A stretch of 64,000 nt of DNA from Rhodomicrobium lacus (GTDB lineage: Bacteria > Pseudomonadota > Alphaproteobacteria > Rhizobiales > Rhodomicrobiaceae), in contig NZ_RZNF01000001.1 of NCBI RefSeq assembly GCF_003992725.1, positions 62,001 to 126,000 of the forward strand, written 5' to 3'. The first letter of the stretch is position 1; each line of letters opens with the position of its first letter. Under the pieces are notes generated by a model. That model made no database searches. It was not told where the DNA came from and saw only the letters and a list, made by a program, of their open reading frames with translations. Position numbers and translations under genes: made by a program. Below are positions 34,188 through 44,184 of the stretch, piece after piece.

Positions 34188-36011
34188 ATGACCACGCCCA
34201 TGGGCGGTGACATCTACGGCGATGCTCTCGTGGTGCTCGGCACCGCGGGCATCGTCGTGCCGCTGCTCCGTCGGCTGGGAGTCAGTTCCGTGCTCGGCTA
34301 TCTCGGCGCGGGCGCCATCCTCGGCCCCTACGGCCTCGGCTCGCTGCGCGCGGAATATGGCGTCCTGCCGTGGATCACGATTACCGACACGAAGGCGCTC
34401 GGCGGCATCGCCGAACTCGGCGTCGTGTTCCTGCTTTTCACCATAGGGCTCGAACTCTCGTATAATCGCCTGCTGACGATGCGCCGCCTCGTCTTCGGGC
34501 TTGGCTCGCTTCAGGTGGTCGCATCGACGGCGGTCATCGCCGCGATCTGCGCTGCGGCGGGGCTCGACCTCCGGCTTTCCATCATTCTGGGCGGGTGCCT
34601 GGCGCTATCCTCGACCGCCATAGTCGTCGATGTCCTCGCCTGCCAGCGCCGCCTCTCCACCGCCACCGGACGCGCGAGCTTTTCGATCCTGCTCGCCCAG
34701 GATCTCGCGGTCGTGCCGCTTCTCCTTTTCCTGCTGATCCTCGGTTCGAGCGCCGAAGCGTCCGTTTACGAAGCGCTCGCGCTGGCGCTCATGAAAGCGG
34801 CCCTCGGCCTCAGCTTCATCCTGATCGTGGCGCGGCTTTTTCTGCGGCCGCTGTTCCGCCTCGTGGCGTCGGCGGGGTCGAGCGAGCCGTTCATGGCGGC
34901 AACGCTGTTCGTGGTGGTGGCCACAGGCGTAACAGCGAGCCGCGCAGGGCTTTCCATGGCTCTCGGCGCCTTCGTGGCCGGACTCCTGCTTGCGGAAACG
35001 GAATACAGAAAGTCCGTCGAAATCGCCATCGAGCCCTTCAAGGGCGTATTGCTCGGCCTGTTCTTCTTCACTGTCGGGATGGGAATCGATTTCCGCGAAA
35101 TTCTCAACTACCCGGACCTCGTCTTCGGCGCGATCGTTGCTCTCGTGATCGTGAAGGCCGCGATCGTCCTCGGAATTGCGCCGCTCTTCAACGTGCCCCG
35201 TCCGGCAGCCCTCGAAACGGCGCTGCTCCTTGGCCCGGCGGGAGAGTTCGCTTTCGTCGGCCTCGGGCTTGCGGCCGGACTGAAACTGATTCCAACCGAG
35301 ATATCCGGCCCCGCGCTGGCTGTCGTCTCTCTCTCCATGGCGTTCATACCCATTCTCGACTTCGCGGGGCGGAGACTGGCGGAGCGCGCGTCGGCAAAGC
35401 GGCCGCACATCGACGAAGCTCTTCTCGCGCTGCCGGAAACGGAACTGAAGGACCACGCCATCGTCGTCGGCCATGGCCGCGTCGGACAGGTGCTCTGCTC
35501 GCTCCTCGAACGCCACCGTTTTCCGTTCATCGCGAGTGACAAGGATCCGGATGTCGTGTCGCAACACAGGCGCCTTGGCCGCGAAGTCTATTACGGCAAC
35601 GCCGGCAATCCCGCCTTCCTGAGCGCCTGCGGCCTGCAAAGTGCCTCCGCGCTCATCATCACCATAACGGCAGGCGACGAAATCATCGAAATCGTGAAGA
35701 CCGCGCTCAAGCTCAGGCCCGACCTTGTCATTCTTTCGCGCGCTCGCGACGCGACGCATGCCCATCAGCTCTACGCCATCGGCGTGACCGATGCGGTGCC
35801 GGAGACGATCGAAGCAAGCCTTCAGCTTTCGGAAGCGTCGCTCGTGGCGCTCGGCATTCCGGCGGGTCTGGCCATCGCGTCGATTCACGACATGCGCGAC
35901 GAATTCCGCGCCGAGTTTCAGGAGGCCGCGCGGCAATCGGGGCGGCTCGTGACGCGCGCCATCCGCCGCAAGACGCTCCGCGAGCGTGCGCCGAACAAGG
36001 CGGAGCCTTAG
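34188..36011 (+). CDS. KefB/KefC-like cation:proton antiporter (CPA2) with TrkA-N domain
   Basis: 607 residues. The N-terminal ~390 residues hold about 12 membrane helices with CPA2 motifs (LGYLGAGAILGPYGLGSL, then LGVVFLLFTIGLELS). The C-terminal domain from about 420 is a RCK/TrkA-N Rossmann fold (HAIVVGHGRVGQVLCSLLE). It is an inner-membrane potassium or sodium/proton antiporter gated by nucleotide. The Kef glutathione site cannot be confirmed. The start is assigned at the ATG nearest the first helix. It converges on a small secreted protein gene. Confidence 0.92.
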   Translation: MTTPMGGDIYGDALVVLGTAGIVVPLLRRLGVSSVLGYLGAGAILGPYGLGSLRAEYGVLPWITITDTKALGGIAELGVVFLLFTIGLELSYNRLLTMRRLVFGLGSLQVVASTAVIAAICAAAGLDLRLSIILGGCLALSSTAIVVDVLACQRRLSTATGRASFSILLAQDLAVVPLLLFLLILGSSAEASVYEALALALMKAALGLSFILIVARLFLRPLFRLVASAGSSEPFMAATLFVVVATGVTASRAGLSMALGAFVAGLLLAETEYRKSVEIAIEPFKGVLLGLFFFTVGMGIDFREILNYPDLVFGAIVALVIVKAAIVLGIAPLFNVPRPAALETALLLGPAGEFAFVGLGLAAGLKLIPTEISGPALAVVSLSMAFIPILDFAGRRLAERASAKRPHIDEALLALPETELKDHAIVVGHGRVGQVLCSLLERHRFPFIASDKDPDVVSQHRRLGREVYYGNAGNPAFLSACGLQSASALIITITAGDEIIEIVKTALKLRPDLVILSRARDATHAHQLYAIGVTDAVPETIEASLQLSEASLVALGIPAGLAIASIHDMRDEFRAEFQEAARQSGRLVTRAIRRKTLRERAPNKAEP

Positions 36012-36044
36012 GAGACGACCGGTAAAGAACGTTGCGCCGGTAGC

Positions 36045-36449
36045 CTATCGCATGCAGGCGGCGCCCTTGACGGAGATGACCCGGACGCTCCATCCGCTGT
36101 CCGGGGCGGCGTCGACATGCGCGCCGTTGAACGCAAGGAAGGGATTTCTCACCACATACCGGGTGATACCCGCCGCCGGACCGAGGCCGGCACCGGAAAG
36201 CTGCGTGCCTTCGCCGCCATATGAGGATCTGAGTCCGTCATTTTGAAACGCCGGGATAGCGGTCGAGCACGGAGTGATGGCGGCGTTCGCGCCCGAGCCT
36301 ATGGCAACGCGTTGCAGAAGCCCGCCGTCGACGGAACGCACCCCGGGAATCGAATGCGCCGGGAAGGCAAGAGCGACCGGCGCGGTTGCCGCTCCGGCAA
36401 TCAGGCTGATGGCGAGGACACGAAAATGGATCATACGCATAGAATTCAC
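36045..36449 (-). CDS. Small secreted protein, unknown
   Basis: 134 residues from GTG, with in-frame ATGs at residues 4 and 6 that could be the true start. A signal peptide is clear (HFRVLAISLIAGAATAPVALA), with probable cleavage after ALA. The mature protein has about 100 residues, is Gly/Ala/Val-rich, and has two cysteines that may pair. No domain recognised. It is convergent with the antiporter gene, 33 bases apart. Confidence 0.6.
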   Translation of the reverse strand: MNSMRMIHFRVLAISLIAGAATAPVALAFPAHSIPGVRSVDGGLLQRVAIGSGANAAITPCSTAIPAFQNDGLRSSYGGEGTQLSGAGLGPAAGITRYVVRNPFLAFNGAHVDAAPDSGWSVRVISVKGAACMR

Positions 36450-36704
36450 GCAAAATCTTCACTGAACGCTTAAACGACCAGCCAACGCGGGTTCTTTTTT
36501 TGGCGCTTTGGCGGCCTTTTGCCGGTTACGCGGGCGCTTCTCCTATTGTCCAACGCCGGAGAGGGGTTGGAAAGCGTAAAAAAGCATGCTAGCAAAAGCC
36601 TTCGACAGCGCATTTCGTCTTCGCGCGTTCGTAAACCTCAACCTTATTGGCTTGCGCTTGCCACCGGCCTGATGGCGACTGAGTGGAGCGCTTGGAATTT
36701 GACC

Positions 36705-36830
36705 ATGAAGATCAAGAATTCAATCAAGACGCTTCGCACGCGCCATCGCGACAATCGCGTCGTTCGCCGCCGTGGCCGCCTCTATATCATCAACAAGAAG
36801 GTCCGCCGCTACAAGGCTCGCCAGGGTTGA
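36705..36830 (+). CDS. rpmJ: 50S ribosomal protein L36, zinc-free form
   Basis: 41 residues, extremely basic ([18 protein letters not shown], ending [10 protein letters not shown]). It lacks the C-x2-C...C-x4-H zinc ligands of classical L36, so it is the C-minus form, usual in alphaproteobacteria and like E. coli YkgO. It belongs to the large ribosomal subunit. GGAA lies 7 bases upstream of the ATG. In many bacteria the C-minus form is favoured under zinc limitation, but here it may be the only copy. Confidence 0.95.
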   Translation: MKIKNSIKTLRTRHRDNRVVRRRGRLYIINKKVRRYKARQG

Positions 36831-36918
36831 TCGGCCTCCGCCCGATGGTTTTCCGCGCGCGCTTCGGCTGCCGCGCGAAAGCTTTCTCTTGCCTCGACGC
36901 AACGAGGAGGGCGGTTCG

Positions 36919-37542
36919 TTGACCAGCCTTACGCTGAAACACGGCGATTGCCTCGTCATCGCGACGCACAACAAGGGCAAGGTTCGCGAGTTCGAAGACC
37001 TGTGCGCGCCGATAGGCGTGAGCGTGGTCTCGTCGGCTGCGCTTGGCTTGCCGGAGCCGGAAGAGACGGGCACGACCTTCGCGGAAAACGCGAGCTTGAA
37101 GGCTGTGGCGACCGCTGTCGCGACAGGCAAGATTGCGCTCGCCGACGATTCGGGGCTGGCCGTCGACGCGCTCGACGGAGCGCCGGGCATCTATTCGGCG
37201 CGCTGGGCGGGCGAGTCTCGCGATTTCGGGGCTGCCATGAGGAAGGTCGAGGCCGAGCTTGGCGCTCGCGGCGCGACCGCGCCCGAAGCACGCCGCGCGC
37301 GCTTCGTTTGCGTCCTTTGTCTTGCCAATCCGGCGGGCGAGGTCCAATTCTTCGAGGGAACCGTCGCGGGCCATCTTGTGTGGCCGCCGCGCGGAACGAA
37401 CGGTTTCGGCTACGATCCCATGTTCGTCGCCGATGGCCGCGATCTGACCTTCGGCGAAATGGACCCGGCCGCGAAACATGCGATCTCCCACCGCGCCAAC
37501 GCTTTTGCCGCTTTCAAGGCCGCCCTCGTCTCCCCGCTCTGA
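36919..37542 (+). CDS. rdgB: dITP/XTP pyrophosphatase
   Basis: 207 residues. The start is TTG at 36919-36921, supported by a strong GAGGAGGG 7 bases upstream. The Ham1/RdgB motifs are [13 protein letters not shown] near the N-terminus, [26 protein letters not shown] and GFGYDPMFV, followed by SHRANA. The enzyme hydrolyses non-canonical purine nucleoside triphosphates to protect DNA. It is followed directly by hemW, which starts within or just after its 3' end, a common arrangement. Confidence 0.95.
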   Translation: MTSLTLKHGDCLVIATHNKGKVREFEDLCAPIGVSVVSSAALGLPEPEETGTTFAENASLKAVATAVATGKIALADDSGLAVDALDGAPGIYSARWAGESRDFGAAMRKVEAELGARGATAPEARRARFVCVLCLANPAGEVQFFEGTVAGHLVWPPRGTNGFGYDPMFVADGRDLTFGEMDPAAKHAISHRANAFAAFKAALVSPL

Positions 37543-38707
37543 GGTGCGCGCCGCCGAGCCGCTTGCGGTCTACGTTCACTGGCCTTTCTGCGAAAAGAAA
37601 TGCCCGTACTGCGATTTCAATTCCCACGCCGCCCGCAGCATCGATGAAGCCCGCTGGCTTGCCGCAATCCTGCGCGAGCTTGAGACTTATGCGGACGAAA
37701 CCGCCGGCCAACCGGTCGCGAGCGTCTTTTTCGGCGGCGGCACGCCATCGCTGATGCAGGCGCGAACAGCCGGCACGGTGCTCGACCGCATCGCGGCGCT
37801 GTGGCCGGTCTCCGAAAGCTGCGAAATCACCCTCGAAGCGAACCCGTCGAGCGTCGAGGCGAGCCGCTTCGCGGGCTATCGCGCGGCGGGGGTGAACCGC
37901 ATTTCGCTCGGCATCCAGTCTCTCGACGATGGGGCGCTGAAAGCGCTTGGCCGTATCCACGACGCCGCCGAAGCGCGCGCCGCGCTCGGCATCGCCGCCC
38001 GCACCTTCGATCGCATGAGCTTTGACCTGATCTACGCGCGCCCCGGCCAGACGCTCGACGCCTGGCGCGCGGAACTGGCGGAGGCGTTTTCCTTCGCCAG
38101 GGGCCATCTCTCGCTCTACCAGCTCACGGTCGAACCCGAGACGGCTTTCTTCGCGTTGCAACGCCGTGGACGGCTGCGCCTTCCCGAGGCGGAACTCGCG
38201 GCCGAGTTCTATGCGCTCACGCAGGAGCTTTGCGAGGCGGCGGGGCTTCGCGCCTATGAAGTCTCCAACCACGCGGCGCCCGGCGAGGAAAGCCGCCACA
38301 ACCTCGCTTATTGGCGCTATCGCGATTATCTCGGCGTGGGGCCCGGCGCGCACGGGCGATATTGCGGGGCGTCAGGGCGCAAGATCGCCACGGCGGCGCT
38401 GAAGTCGCCGCTCGCATGGGCGGAGAAAGTGGAAGCGTTGGGGCATGGCCGCGAGGAGCATGTCGAGCTTTCAGCCCGCGATGAAGCCGAAGAGGCGGTG
38501 CTGATGGGGCTTCGCCTCAGCGAGGGCCTGGACGCCCGCCGAATGGAGGCGCGGACCGGGTTTCGCCCCGCCGCATCCGTGATCGAGATGCTCGAAGGCG
38601 AGGCGCTGATTGTGCGCGGGGATGGCCGCATCATCACAACGGCGGCGGGCCGCCTCGTGCTGAACGCCGTGGTCGAGGCCGTCGCGTCGAGCCTCGAAAC
38701 GATTTGA
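37478..38707 (+). CDS. hemW: HemW, radical SAM heme chaperone
   Basis: 409 residues from ATG 37478, which overlaps rdgB by 65 bases. A GTG at 37544, directly after the rdgB stop, would give 387 residues and may be the real start. The radical SAM motif is [18 protein letters not shown], a CxxxCxxC, followed by [12 protein letters not shown] and [14 protein letters not shown]. It is related to HemN but shorter and lacks the HemN N-terminal extension, so it probably inserts heme rather than oxidising coproporphyrinogen. The rdgB-hemW order is conserved. Confidence 0.93.
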   Translation: MRSPTAPTLLPLSRPPSSPRSEVRAAEPLAVYVHWPFCEKKCPYCDFNSHAARSIDEARWLAAILRELETYADETAGQPVASVFFGGGTPSLMQARTAGTVLDRIAALWPVSESCEITLEANPSSVEASRFAGYRAAGVNRISLGIQSLDDGALKALGRIHDAAEARAALGIAARTFDRMSFDLIYARPGQTLDAWRAELAEAFSFARGHLSLYQLTVEPETAFFALQRRGRLRLPEAELAAEFYALTQELCEAAGLRAYEVSNHAAPGEESRHNLAYWRYRDYLGVGPGAHGRYCGASGRKIATAALKSPLAWAEKVEALGHGREEHVELSARDEAEEAVLMGLRLSEGLDARRMEARTGFRPAASVIEMLEGEALIVRGDGRIITTAAGRLVLNAVVEAVASSLETI

Positions 38708-38729
38708 GCCGTCTCCCGTTCAGCGGCTG

Positions 38730-39941
38730 CTAATACTGCGCAACGGCGGTCCCGAAGCTTGCAGGCGCGGGATCAATGGTCTGGTTGCCGGTCGAGCGTA
38801 CTTCCATGATTGCGAAGCCGCGTTCGGCTGTGCCGTCCGCGCGAAGACGGAACAGCCCGTCGACGCCGTTGAAGCCGCTGGCGCGCATCAGCTCGGAGGA
38901 CGCGAAACGCCGCTCAGGTGGGTTATTGGAGAGCGAGATCGCGAGGCTGACGGCGTCATAAGAAAGGCTTGCGAGCCGGGGCGGCATCTCCCCATAGGTT
39001 TCGGAATAGCGGCGCGTGAAATCCTCCCAGCCCTTCGGATCGGGCGCGGGGAACCATCCGCCCTGCAAGGCAGCCTCCTTGCCGACGCCGACATAATCCC
39101 AGCCCGACAGGCCGATCATCTTCACTGCCTGCGTATCCATCTCGTAATAGGGGAAAAGCGGCGCGAGCGAAGGCAGTGTGTCGCCACCCGCGGGCACAAA
39201 GATCGCATCGACCTGCGGCGCGGCCCCCTTCTTCGCGAGCGGCGCAAGTTCTTTCACCGAGGCCAGCATGCCGTTCGCTTCGGGCGGGAAAGACTTCGTC
39301 AGCACCACCTGCCCGCCATTCGCCTGCACGGCGCGATTGAACGCCTGCTCGACGATACGGCCATAGTCGTTTTGCGGGAACAAGGCGGCGAAGCGCTTCT
39401 TTCCGTTCGCGGCGGCGTAGGACACCATGCGCGGCACGTCGCTGCCCGCGACGAAGCTGAGGAGATAGACGCCGTTTCCGGCAACGTTGCGGTCGCTCGA
39501 AAAGGCGAGCACCGGCACACGGGCGGCTTGGGCCACGGGCGCAACCGCTGTCACCTCGTTGGCGAACAGCGGGCCAATGATGAGTTCGGCGCCGTCCCTG
39601 ATGGCCTCATCCGCCGCCCGGCGCGCACCGTCCGGCGTTCCCCGCGTATCCTTGGGAATGAGCTGGACATTCGGCTTGTCGAAATCGAAGAGCGCGAGTT
39701 CGCCCGCCTGCTTCATGGCCTTGGCAACCTGCTGCGCGTTCACGTTGCCCGTGAGCGGCAGAAGCAGCGCCACCTTCACCGTGCCGCCTGCCGGTGCGCC
39801 GCGCGGCGGCGTCGAGGTTGCCAGACTGCCGCTCCCGGTGCCGCCGACCGAACAAGCGGTGAGCCCCAGGCACACGATCAGAAAAGCGAATCCGAGAAAG
39901 ATGCGGGATCGCGCGAAGGCGTGTTCACTCGTTAGTTTCAT
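38730..39941 (-). CDS. Penicillin-binding-protein activator-like lipoprotein (LpoA/periplasmic binding fold)
   Basis: 403 residues. The signal peptide ends with the lipobox LTAC (about residue 30). The rest is a type-1 periplasmic binding fold: TVKVALLLPLTGNVNAQQVA, then ELIIGPLFANEVTAVAPVA. It resembles the C-terminal half of LpoA, which stimulates PBP1A, and branched-chain amino-acid binding proteins. It is divergent from rsmI-yraN, the same neighbourhood as lpoA in E. coli, which supports the LpoA-like reading. The N-terminal TPR-like domain of E. coli LpoA is absent. Confidence 0.85.
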   Translation of the reverse strand: MKLTSEHAFARSRIFLGFAFLIVCLGLTACSVGGTGSGSLATSTPPRGAPAGGTVKVALLLPLTGNVNAQQVAKAMKQAGELALFDFDKPNVQLIPKDTRGTPDGARRAADEAIRDGAELIIGPLFANEVTAVAPVAQAARVPVLAFSSDRNVAGNGVYLLSFVAGSDVPRMVSYAAANGKKRFAALFPQNDYGRIVEQAFNRAVQANGGQVVLTKSFPPEANGMLASVKELAPLAKKGAAPQVDAIFVPAGGDTLPSLAPLFPYYEMDTQAVKMIGLSGWDYVGVGKEAALQGGWFPAPDPKGWEDFTRRYSETYGEMPPRLASLSYDAVSLAISLSNNPPERRFASSELMRASGFNGVDGLFRLRADGTAERGFAIMEVRSTGNQTIDPAPASFGTAVAQY

Positions 39942-40070
39942 CGGGATCGAATATCAGCTTTCCGTTGACCTGCGCCGGTTATGAAGGCAAGACCACCTTG
40001 TTACGAGTCGCGTCTGACGCGAAGCGCTTCGAGCACGCTTACCGTGTTCGGCAACTGTGGCTGATTGGTG

Positions 40071-41036
40071 ATGACGAAGCGACGGGCGCCGAAAATTCCA
40101 CAAACCGATGCAGTCGGCGACGAGACATCGACAATCGGGCCGGAACGCGCGGCGGCGCTTCTGGCCGCGGTGTCGCGGCAGTTTGAAAGGCTGGACGCCT
40201 CCCCTCTCGATCCCGGGCTGTACCTCGTTTCGACGCCCATCGGCAATCTTTCCGATATCTCGATCCGCGCTCTCTTTGTGCTGACATCCGCCGACCGGGT
40301 CTACTGCGAAGACACACGCCACAGCCGGAAGCTGTTTTCAGCGTTCGACATCGGCCGCAAGCTCGAAACCTATCACGACTTTTCAGGCGAGGCGGACCGC
40401 GAGCGCATAATGAACGCGCTGCGCGAAGGAAAGGCGATCGCGCTCATCTCGGACGCCGGCACGCCGCTCATCGCCGACCCTGGCTACAAGCTCGTGCGCG
40501 ATGCAGCCGCCGAGGGTATACGCGTCTTTCCGGTGCCGGGCGCATCGGCGATCCTGTCGGCGCTCGTGGCGAGCGGGCTGCCGACCGACCGCTTCTTCTT
40601 CGGCGGTTTTCTGCCGCCGAAGGACGGCGCTCGGCTGGATGCTCTCGAAGCCGTGCGAACGGTGCCGGGGACACTCGTCTTCTATGAAACGCCCTCCCGC
40701 ATCGGAGCCGCGCTCGCCGCAATCGAAACCGTCTATCCGGAAAGGACGCTCGCGGTCGCCCGCGAGCTGACGAAGCTGCATGAGACGATCATGAAGGGCA
40801 CCGCGCGCGAGCTGGCGGCGTCCTTCGAAGTCGATCCGCCCCAGGGCGAAATCGTACTCCTCATCGCTCCCGGCGAAGCCGCGACCGCAACCGAAGCCGA
40901 CATCGAAAGCGCGCTTCGCGCCGCCTTGAAGACGGCGAGGCTCAAGGAAGCTGTTGAAGACGTATCGAAAGGGCTTGGTGTCGCAAGGAAAACGGCCTAC
41001 AACTTGGCATTGAAGATCAAGGGTGAGGCGTCATGA
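40071..41036 (+). CDS. rsmI: 16S rRNA (cytidine-1402-2'-O)-methyltransferase
   Basis: 321 residues. Tetrapyrrole-methylase fold: GLYLVSTPIGNLSDISIRAL, VYCEDTRHSRKL, LISDAGTPLIADPGY and FPVPGASAILSAL are diagnostic of RsmI, which methylates C1402 of 16S rRNA with RsmH. I use the ATG at 40071; TTG and GTG codons just before it are also in frame. Its stop overlaps yraN by ATGA. It is divergent from the LpoA-like gene across 129 bases. Confidence 0.95.
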   Translation: MTKRRAPKIPQTDAVGDETSTIGPERAAALLAAVSRQFERLDASPLDPGLYLVSTPIGNLSDISIRALFVLTSADRVYCEDTRHSRKLFSAFDIGRKLETYHDFSGEADRERIMNALREGKAIALISDAGTPLIADPGYKLVRDAAAEGIRVFPVPGASAILSALVASGLPTDRFFFGGFLPPKDGARLDALEAVRTVPGTLVFYETPSRIGAALAAIETVYPERTLAVARELTKLHETIMKGTARELAASFEVDPPQGEIVLLIAPGEAATATEADIESALRAALKTARLKEAVEDVSKGLGVARKTAYNLALKIKGEAS

Positions 41037-41407
41037 TCGCAGCCAGCCATGCCAGGGGTGCGCCAACCTCCTACAAGGTCGGCGTCGCCGCAGAAAAACG
41101 CGCGAGGCAGCTTCTCGAGGCGAAGAGCTATCGAATTATCGCGGAGCGTTACAAGACCAAGGGCGGCGAGATCGACCTCGTGGCCCAGCGCGGGGATCAT
41201 CTCGCTTTCGTGGAAGTGAAGTGCCGCCGCACGCAGGATGAAGCGGCCTACGCGGTGCTGCCTCGACAGCAGGCGCGGATTGCGACCGCCGCCGAAGTTT
41301 TTCTCGGAGAGAACCCGGGGCTTTCTCATGACTCCGCCAGTTTCGACGTCATTCTGGTGAGCCCGACGCAGGGCCTTTCGCATATCGAGCAAGCCTTTCT
41401 TGCCTAA
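41033..41407 (+). CDS. YraN/UPF0102 family nuclease-fold protein
   Basis: 124 residues. The restriction-endonuclease-like core is visible as KGGEIDLVAQRG followed by FVEVKCRR, giving the E..D..ExK pattern, with an earlier AEKRARQLLEAKSYRIIAERY. UPF0102 proteins are linked to recombination or Holliday-junction processing, but the role is unproven. The ATG overlaps the rsmI stop by ATGA, so translation is coupled. gshB follows 51 bases later. Confidence 0.92.
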   Translation: MIAASHARGAPTSYKVGVAAEKRARQLLEAKSYRIIAERYKTKGGEIDLVAQRGDHLAFVEVKCRRTQDEAAYAVLPRQQARIATAAEVFLGENPGLSHDSASFDVILVSPTQGLSHIEQAFLA

Positions 41408-41458
41408 ATCGTCCCTGCCCTTTAAGTCTCCTCCGAACCCTCTTTCAGCGAGGACCGG

Positions 41459-42415
41459 ATGCGTCTGAAAACCGGGGTCCAGATGGACCCGATCGAGAAA
41501 ATCAACATCAGGGGCGATTCGACTTTCGCGCTCCTTCTCGAAGCGCAGAACCGCCATCACTCCATCTTTTATTATACGCCGGATCGACTCGTGCTGCGCG
41601 AAGGCCGCGCCTTTGCCGAAGGGCATGAACTGCGTGTGCACGATATCGAGGGCGCGCATTTCGAACTCGGCCCAAGGCAGAAGCTTGCGCTCGACGAACT
41701 CGACGTGATCCACCTGCGGCAAGACCCGCCGTTCGACATGGCTTACATCACGACAACGCACATCCTCGACAGCGTCCATCCGAAGACGCTCGTGGTGAAC
41801 GACCCGACGAGCGTCCGCAACGCGCCGGAAAAGCTGTTCGTCACGCAGTTCCCCGACCTCATGCCGCCCACTCTCATTGCGCGCACGCTCGACGATGTCA
41901 CCGCGTTCCGGGAAGAGTTCGGAGACATCATCGTCAAGCCGCTCTACGGCAATGGCGGCGCGGCGGTGTTCCGGATCAAGCCGGATGACACGAACACGGG
42001 CTCGCTCGTGGAGCTGTTCCAGACTGTGTTCCGCGAACCTTTCGTCGTGCAGCGCTACCTTCCCGACGTGCGGGCGGGCGACAAGCGCATCATCCTCGTC
42101 GACGGCGAGCCGGTGGGCGCAATCAACCGGGTACCAGCGGCAAACGAAACGCGCTCCAACATGCATGTGGGCGGCCGTCCCGAAGCGACGGCGCTGACGC
42201 CGCGCGAGCGCGATATCTGCGCCGCCATCGGCCCTGAACTGAAAAGGCGCGGTCTCATTTTCGTCGGCATCGACGTCATCGGCGACTATCTCACCGAGAT
42301 CAACGTCACGTCTCCAACCGGCATCCGCGAGGTGAAACGCTTCGGCGGAGCCGACATCGCGGCGCTGATATGGGATGTTGTGGAAGAGAAGGTTTGTTCC
42401 GCTAAAGTTCCTTGA
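41459..42415 (+). CDS. gshB: Glutathione synthetase
   Basis: 318 residues. GAGGA lies 5 bases before the ATG. The N-terminal domain starts [20 protein letters not shown]. The ATP-grasp domain has [16 protein letters not shown] and [15 protein letters not shown], with Mg2+ ligands in [12 protein letters not shown]. It ligates glycine to gamma-glutamylcysteine in the cytosol. It sits in the rsmI-yraN-gshB cluster and precedes comM. Confidence 0.96.
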   Translation: MRLKTGVQMDPIEKINIRGDSTFALLLEAQNRHHSIFYYTPDRLVLREGRAFAEGHELRVHDIEGAHFELGPRQKLALDELDVIHLRQDPPFDMAYITTTHILDSVHPKTLVVNDPTSVRNAPEKLFVTQFPDLMPPTLIARTLDDVTAFREEFGDIIVKPLYGNGGAAVFRIKPDDTNTGSLVELFQTVFREPFVVQRYLPDVRAGDKRIILVDGEPVGAINRVPAANETRSNMHVGGRPEATALTPRERDICAAIGPELKRRGLIFVGIDVIGDYLTEINVTSPTGIREVKRFGGADIAALIWDVVEEKVCSAKVP

Positions 42416-42488
42416 ATGTTCTTGATTTCGTAAATTCTGGCGATAATATCCATTCCACTTGTTGAAGGTAGGCGAGTGGGTGGCGTAA

Positions 42489-44027
42489 ATGTTCGCGCAA
42501 GTTTCGACCGTAACGTTCGAGGGCATCGACGCGAAACGGGTCGATGTCCAGGTGCTGATCGCGCCGGGTCTCCCTTCTTTTTCCATCGTTGGCCTACCCG
42601 ATAAGTCTGTGGGCGAAAGCCGCGAGCGGGTTCGTGCAGCCCTGACCGCCATCGGTCTCGGCCTGCCGGCGAAGCGCATTACCGTCAATCTCGCGCCCGC
42701 CGACATGCCGAAGGAGGGGACGCATTACGATCTGCCAATCGCGCTCGGTGTGATGGCTGCGGCCGGCGCGATTCCCGGTGACCTGCTGAAAGATTTCATC
42801 GTTATCGGCGAACTCGGCCTCGACGGCTCCCTCGGCCCGATCGCGGGCGCGTTACCGGCGGCTTTCGGCGCGAGCGGCCTCGACAAGGGACTGATCTGCC
42901 CCGCCGCCTCCGGCCCCGAGGCCGCATGGGCGTCGGCAGACATGCCCATCGTCGCCCCCGCACATCTGACGCAACTTGTTAATCACCTCAAGGGCACCTC
43001 CGCGCTCGCGCGGCCAAAACCCTATCTCGAGCGCGGCGCCGGCTCCTCCTGCGATCTGAAGGACGTGAGAGGGCAGGAGAGCGCCAAACGAGCGCTGGAG
43101 GTTGCGGCCGCTGGCGGGCATCATATGCTGATGATCGGCCCCCCGGGCGCGGGCAAATCCATGCTGGCGCAACGGCTGCCCGGCATCTTGCCGCCTCTCG
43201 AACCTCACGAACTCCTTGAGGTCGCGATGGTGCAGAGCATCGCGGGGACCATTGTCAACGGGGCACTGACGGCGACCAGACCCTTCAGGGCACCCCATCA
43301 CTCGGCGAGCATGGCCGCGCTGGTGGGCGGCGGTGCGAAGCCGAAGCCTGGAGAGGTCGCGCTCGCCCATCACGGCGTGCTCTTTCTTGACGAGTTGCCC
43401 GAATTTCCGCCGCATGTGCTCGATGCGCTCAGGCAACCCATCGAAAGCGGCGAGACGATCATTGCGCGCGTCAACCATCGCATTCGCTATCCGTCGCGCT
43501 TCCAGCTTGTGGCGGCAATGAACCCCTGCCGCTGCGGCCACGCATGGACGCCCGGAATGACGTGCAAGCTCGGGCCCCGTTGCGAGGAGAGCTACCGAGG
43601 ACGCATCTCCGGGCCGCTCTGGGACAGGATCGATATCCAGATTCCTGTTGCGCCGGTCAAAGCCACCGACCTGGCCTTGCCGCCGGCGCAGGAAGGAAGC
43701 CAAGAGGTCGCTGCGCGGGTGGCTGCGGCCCGCTCCATCCAGATCAAGCGCTATGCCATCGTTGGCAATGACGCGATCGCGACAAACGGGGATTGTCCGG
43801 CGGCCCTGCTCGACGACTTTTGCGCCCTGAGCCGGGAGGGCCTTGCGCTGCTCGAAAAGGCCGCGGACGTGGCCGGTCTCTCCGCGCGCGGCTATCACCG
43901 CACGCTCAGGCTTGCCCGCACCGTTGCCGATCTCGATGCAAGCGCAGGCGTTCATGCGATTCACGTCGCCGAAGCGCTGAGCCTCCGGGGCGAGGTTGCC
44001 GCCGCGCGGCGAGCCGCGGCCGCTTGA
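42489..44027 (+). CDS. comM: YifB/ComM-family AAA+ ATPase (Mg-chelatase-like)
   Basis: 512 residues. The N-terminal Lon-protease-like domain (FSIVGLPDKSVGESRERVRA, PADMPKEGTHYDLPIALG) is followed by AAA+ Walker A GPPGAGKSMLAQRLPG and Walker B LFLDELPEF, and ends with a C-terminal helical domain (AGLSARGYHRTLRLARTVAD). ComM is a helicase that extends heteroduplex during recombination of incoming DNA. It is convergent with gltD. Confidence 0.93.
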   Translation: MFAQVSTVTFEGIDAKRVDVQVLIAPGLPSFSIVGLPDKSVGESRERVRAALTAIGLGLPAKRITVNLAPADMPKEGTHYDLPIALGVMAAAGAIPGDLLKDFIVIGELGLDGSLGPIAGALPAAFGASGLDKGLICPAASGPEAAWASADMPIVAPAHLTQLVNHLKGTSALARPKPYLERGAGSSCDLKDVRGQESAKRALEVAAAGGHHMLMIGPPGAGKSMLAQRLPGILPPLEPHELLEVAMVQSIAGTIVNGALTATRPFRAPHHSASMAALVGGGAKPKPGEVALAHHGVLFLDELPEFPPHVLDALRQPIESGETIIARVNHRIRYPSRFQLVAAMNPCRCGHAWTPGMTCKLGPRCEESYRGRISGPLWDRIDIQIPVAPVKATDLALPPAQEGSQEVAARVAAARSIQIKRYAIVGNDAIATNGDCPAALLDDFCALSREGLALLEKAADVAGLSARGYHRTLRLARTVADLDASAGVHAIHVAEALSLRGEVAAARRAAAA

Positions 44028-44062
44028 AAACGGCGTCGCAGTTTCCCGGGTGGCGACCGACA

Positions 44063-44082
44063 GATCGGAGCCGGATCCGATC
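44063..44082. terminator. Hairpin between convergent comM and gltD
   Basis: GATCGGA-GCCGGA-TCCGATC forms a perfect 7-bp stem in the 157-base gap, 36 bases beyond the comM stop. There is no T-run on either side. A related ATCCGATC occurs again near 44132. It may serve either gene. Confidence 0.4.
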
Positions 44083-44184
44083 GGGTTGAATCCGCCTCTT
44101 CAACAACGACCCTCTTACCGACCGGATTGTGATCCGATCAGATCGCCGCGAATGCCTCAACCGAGAGAGGCCCGGATCAATTCC

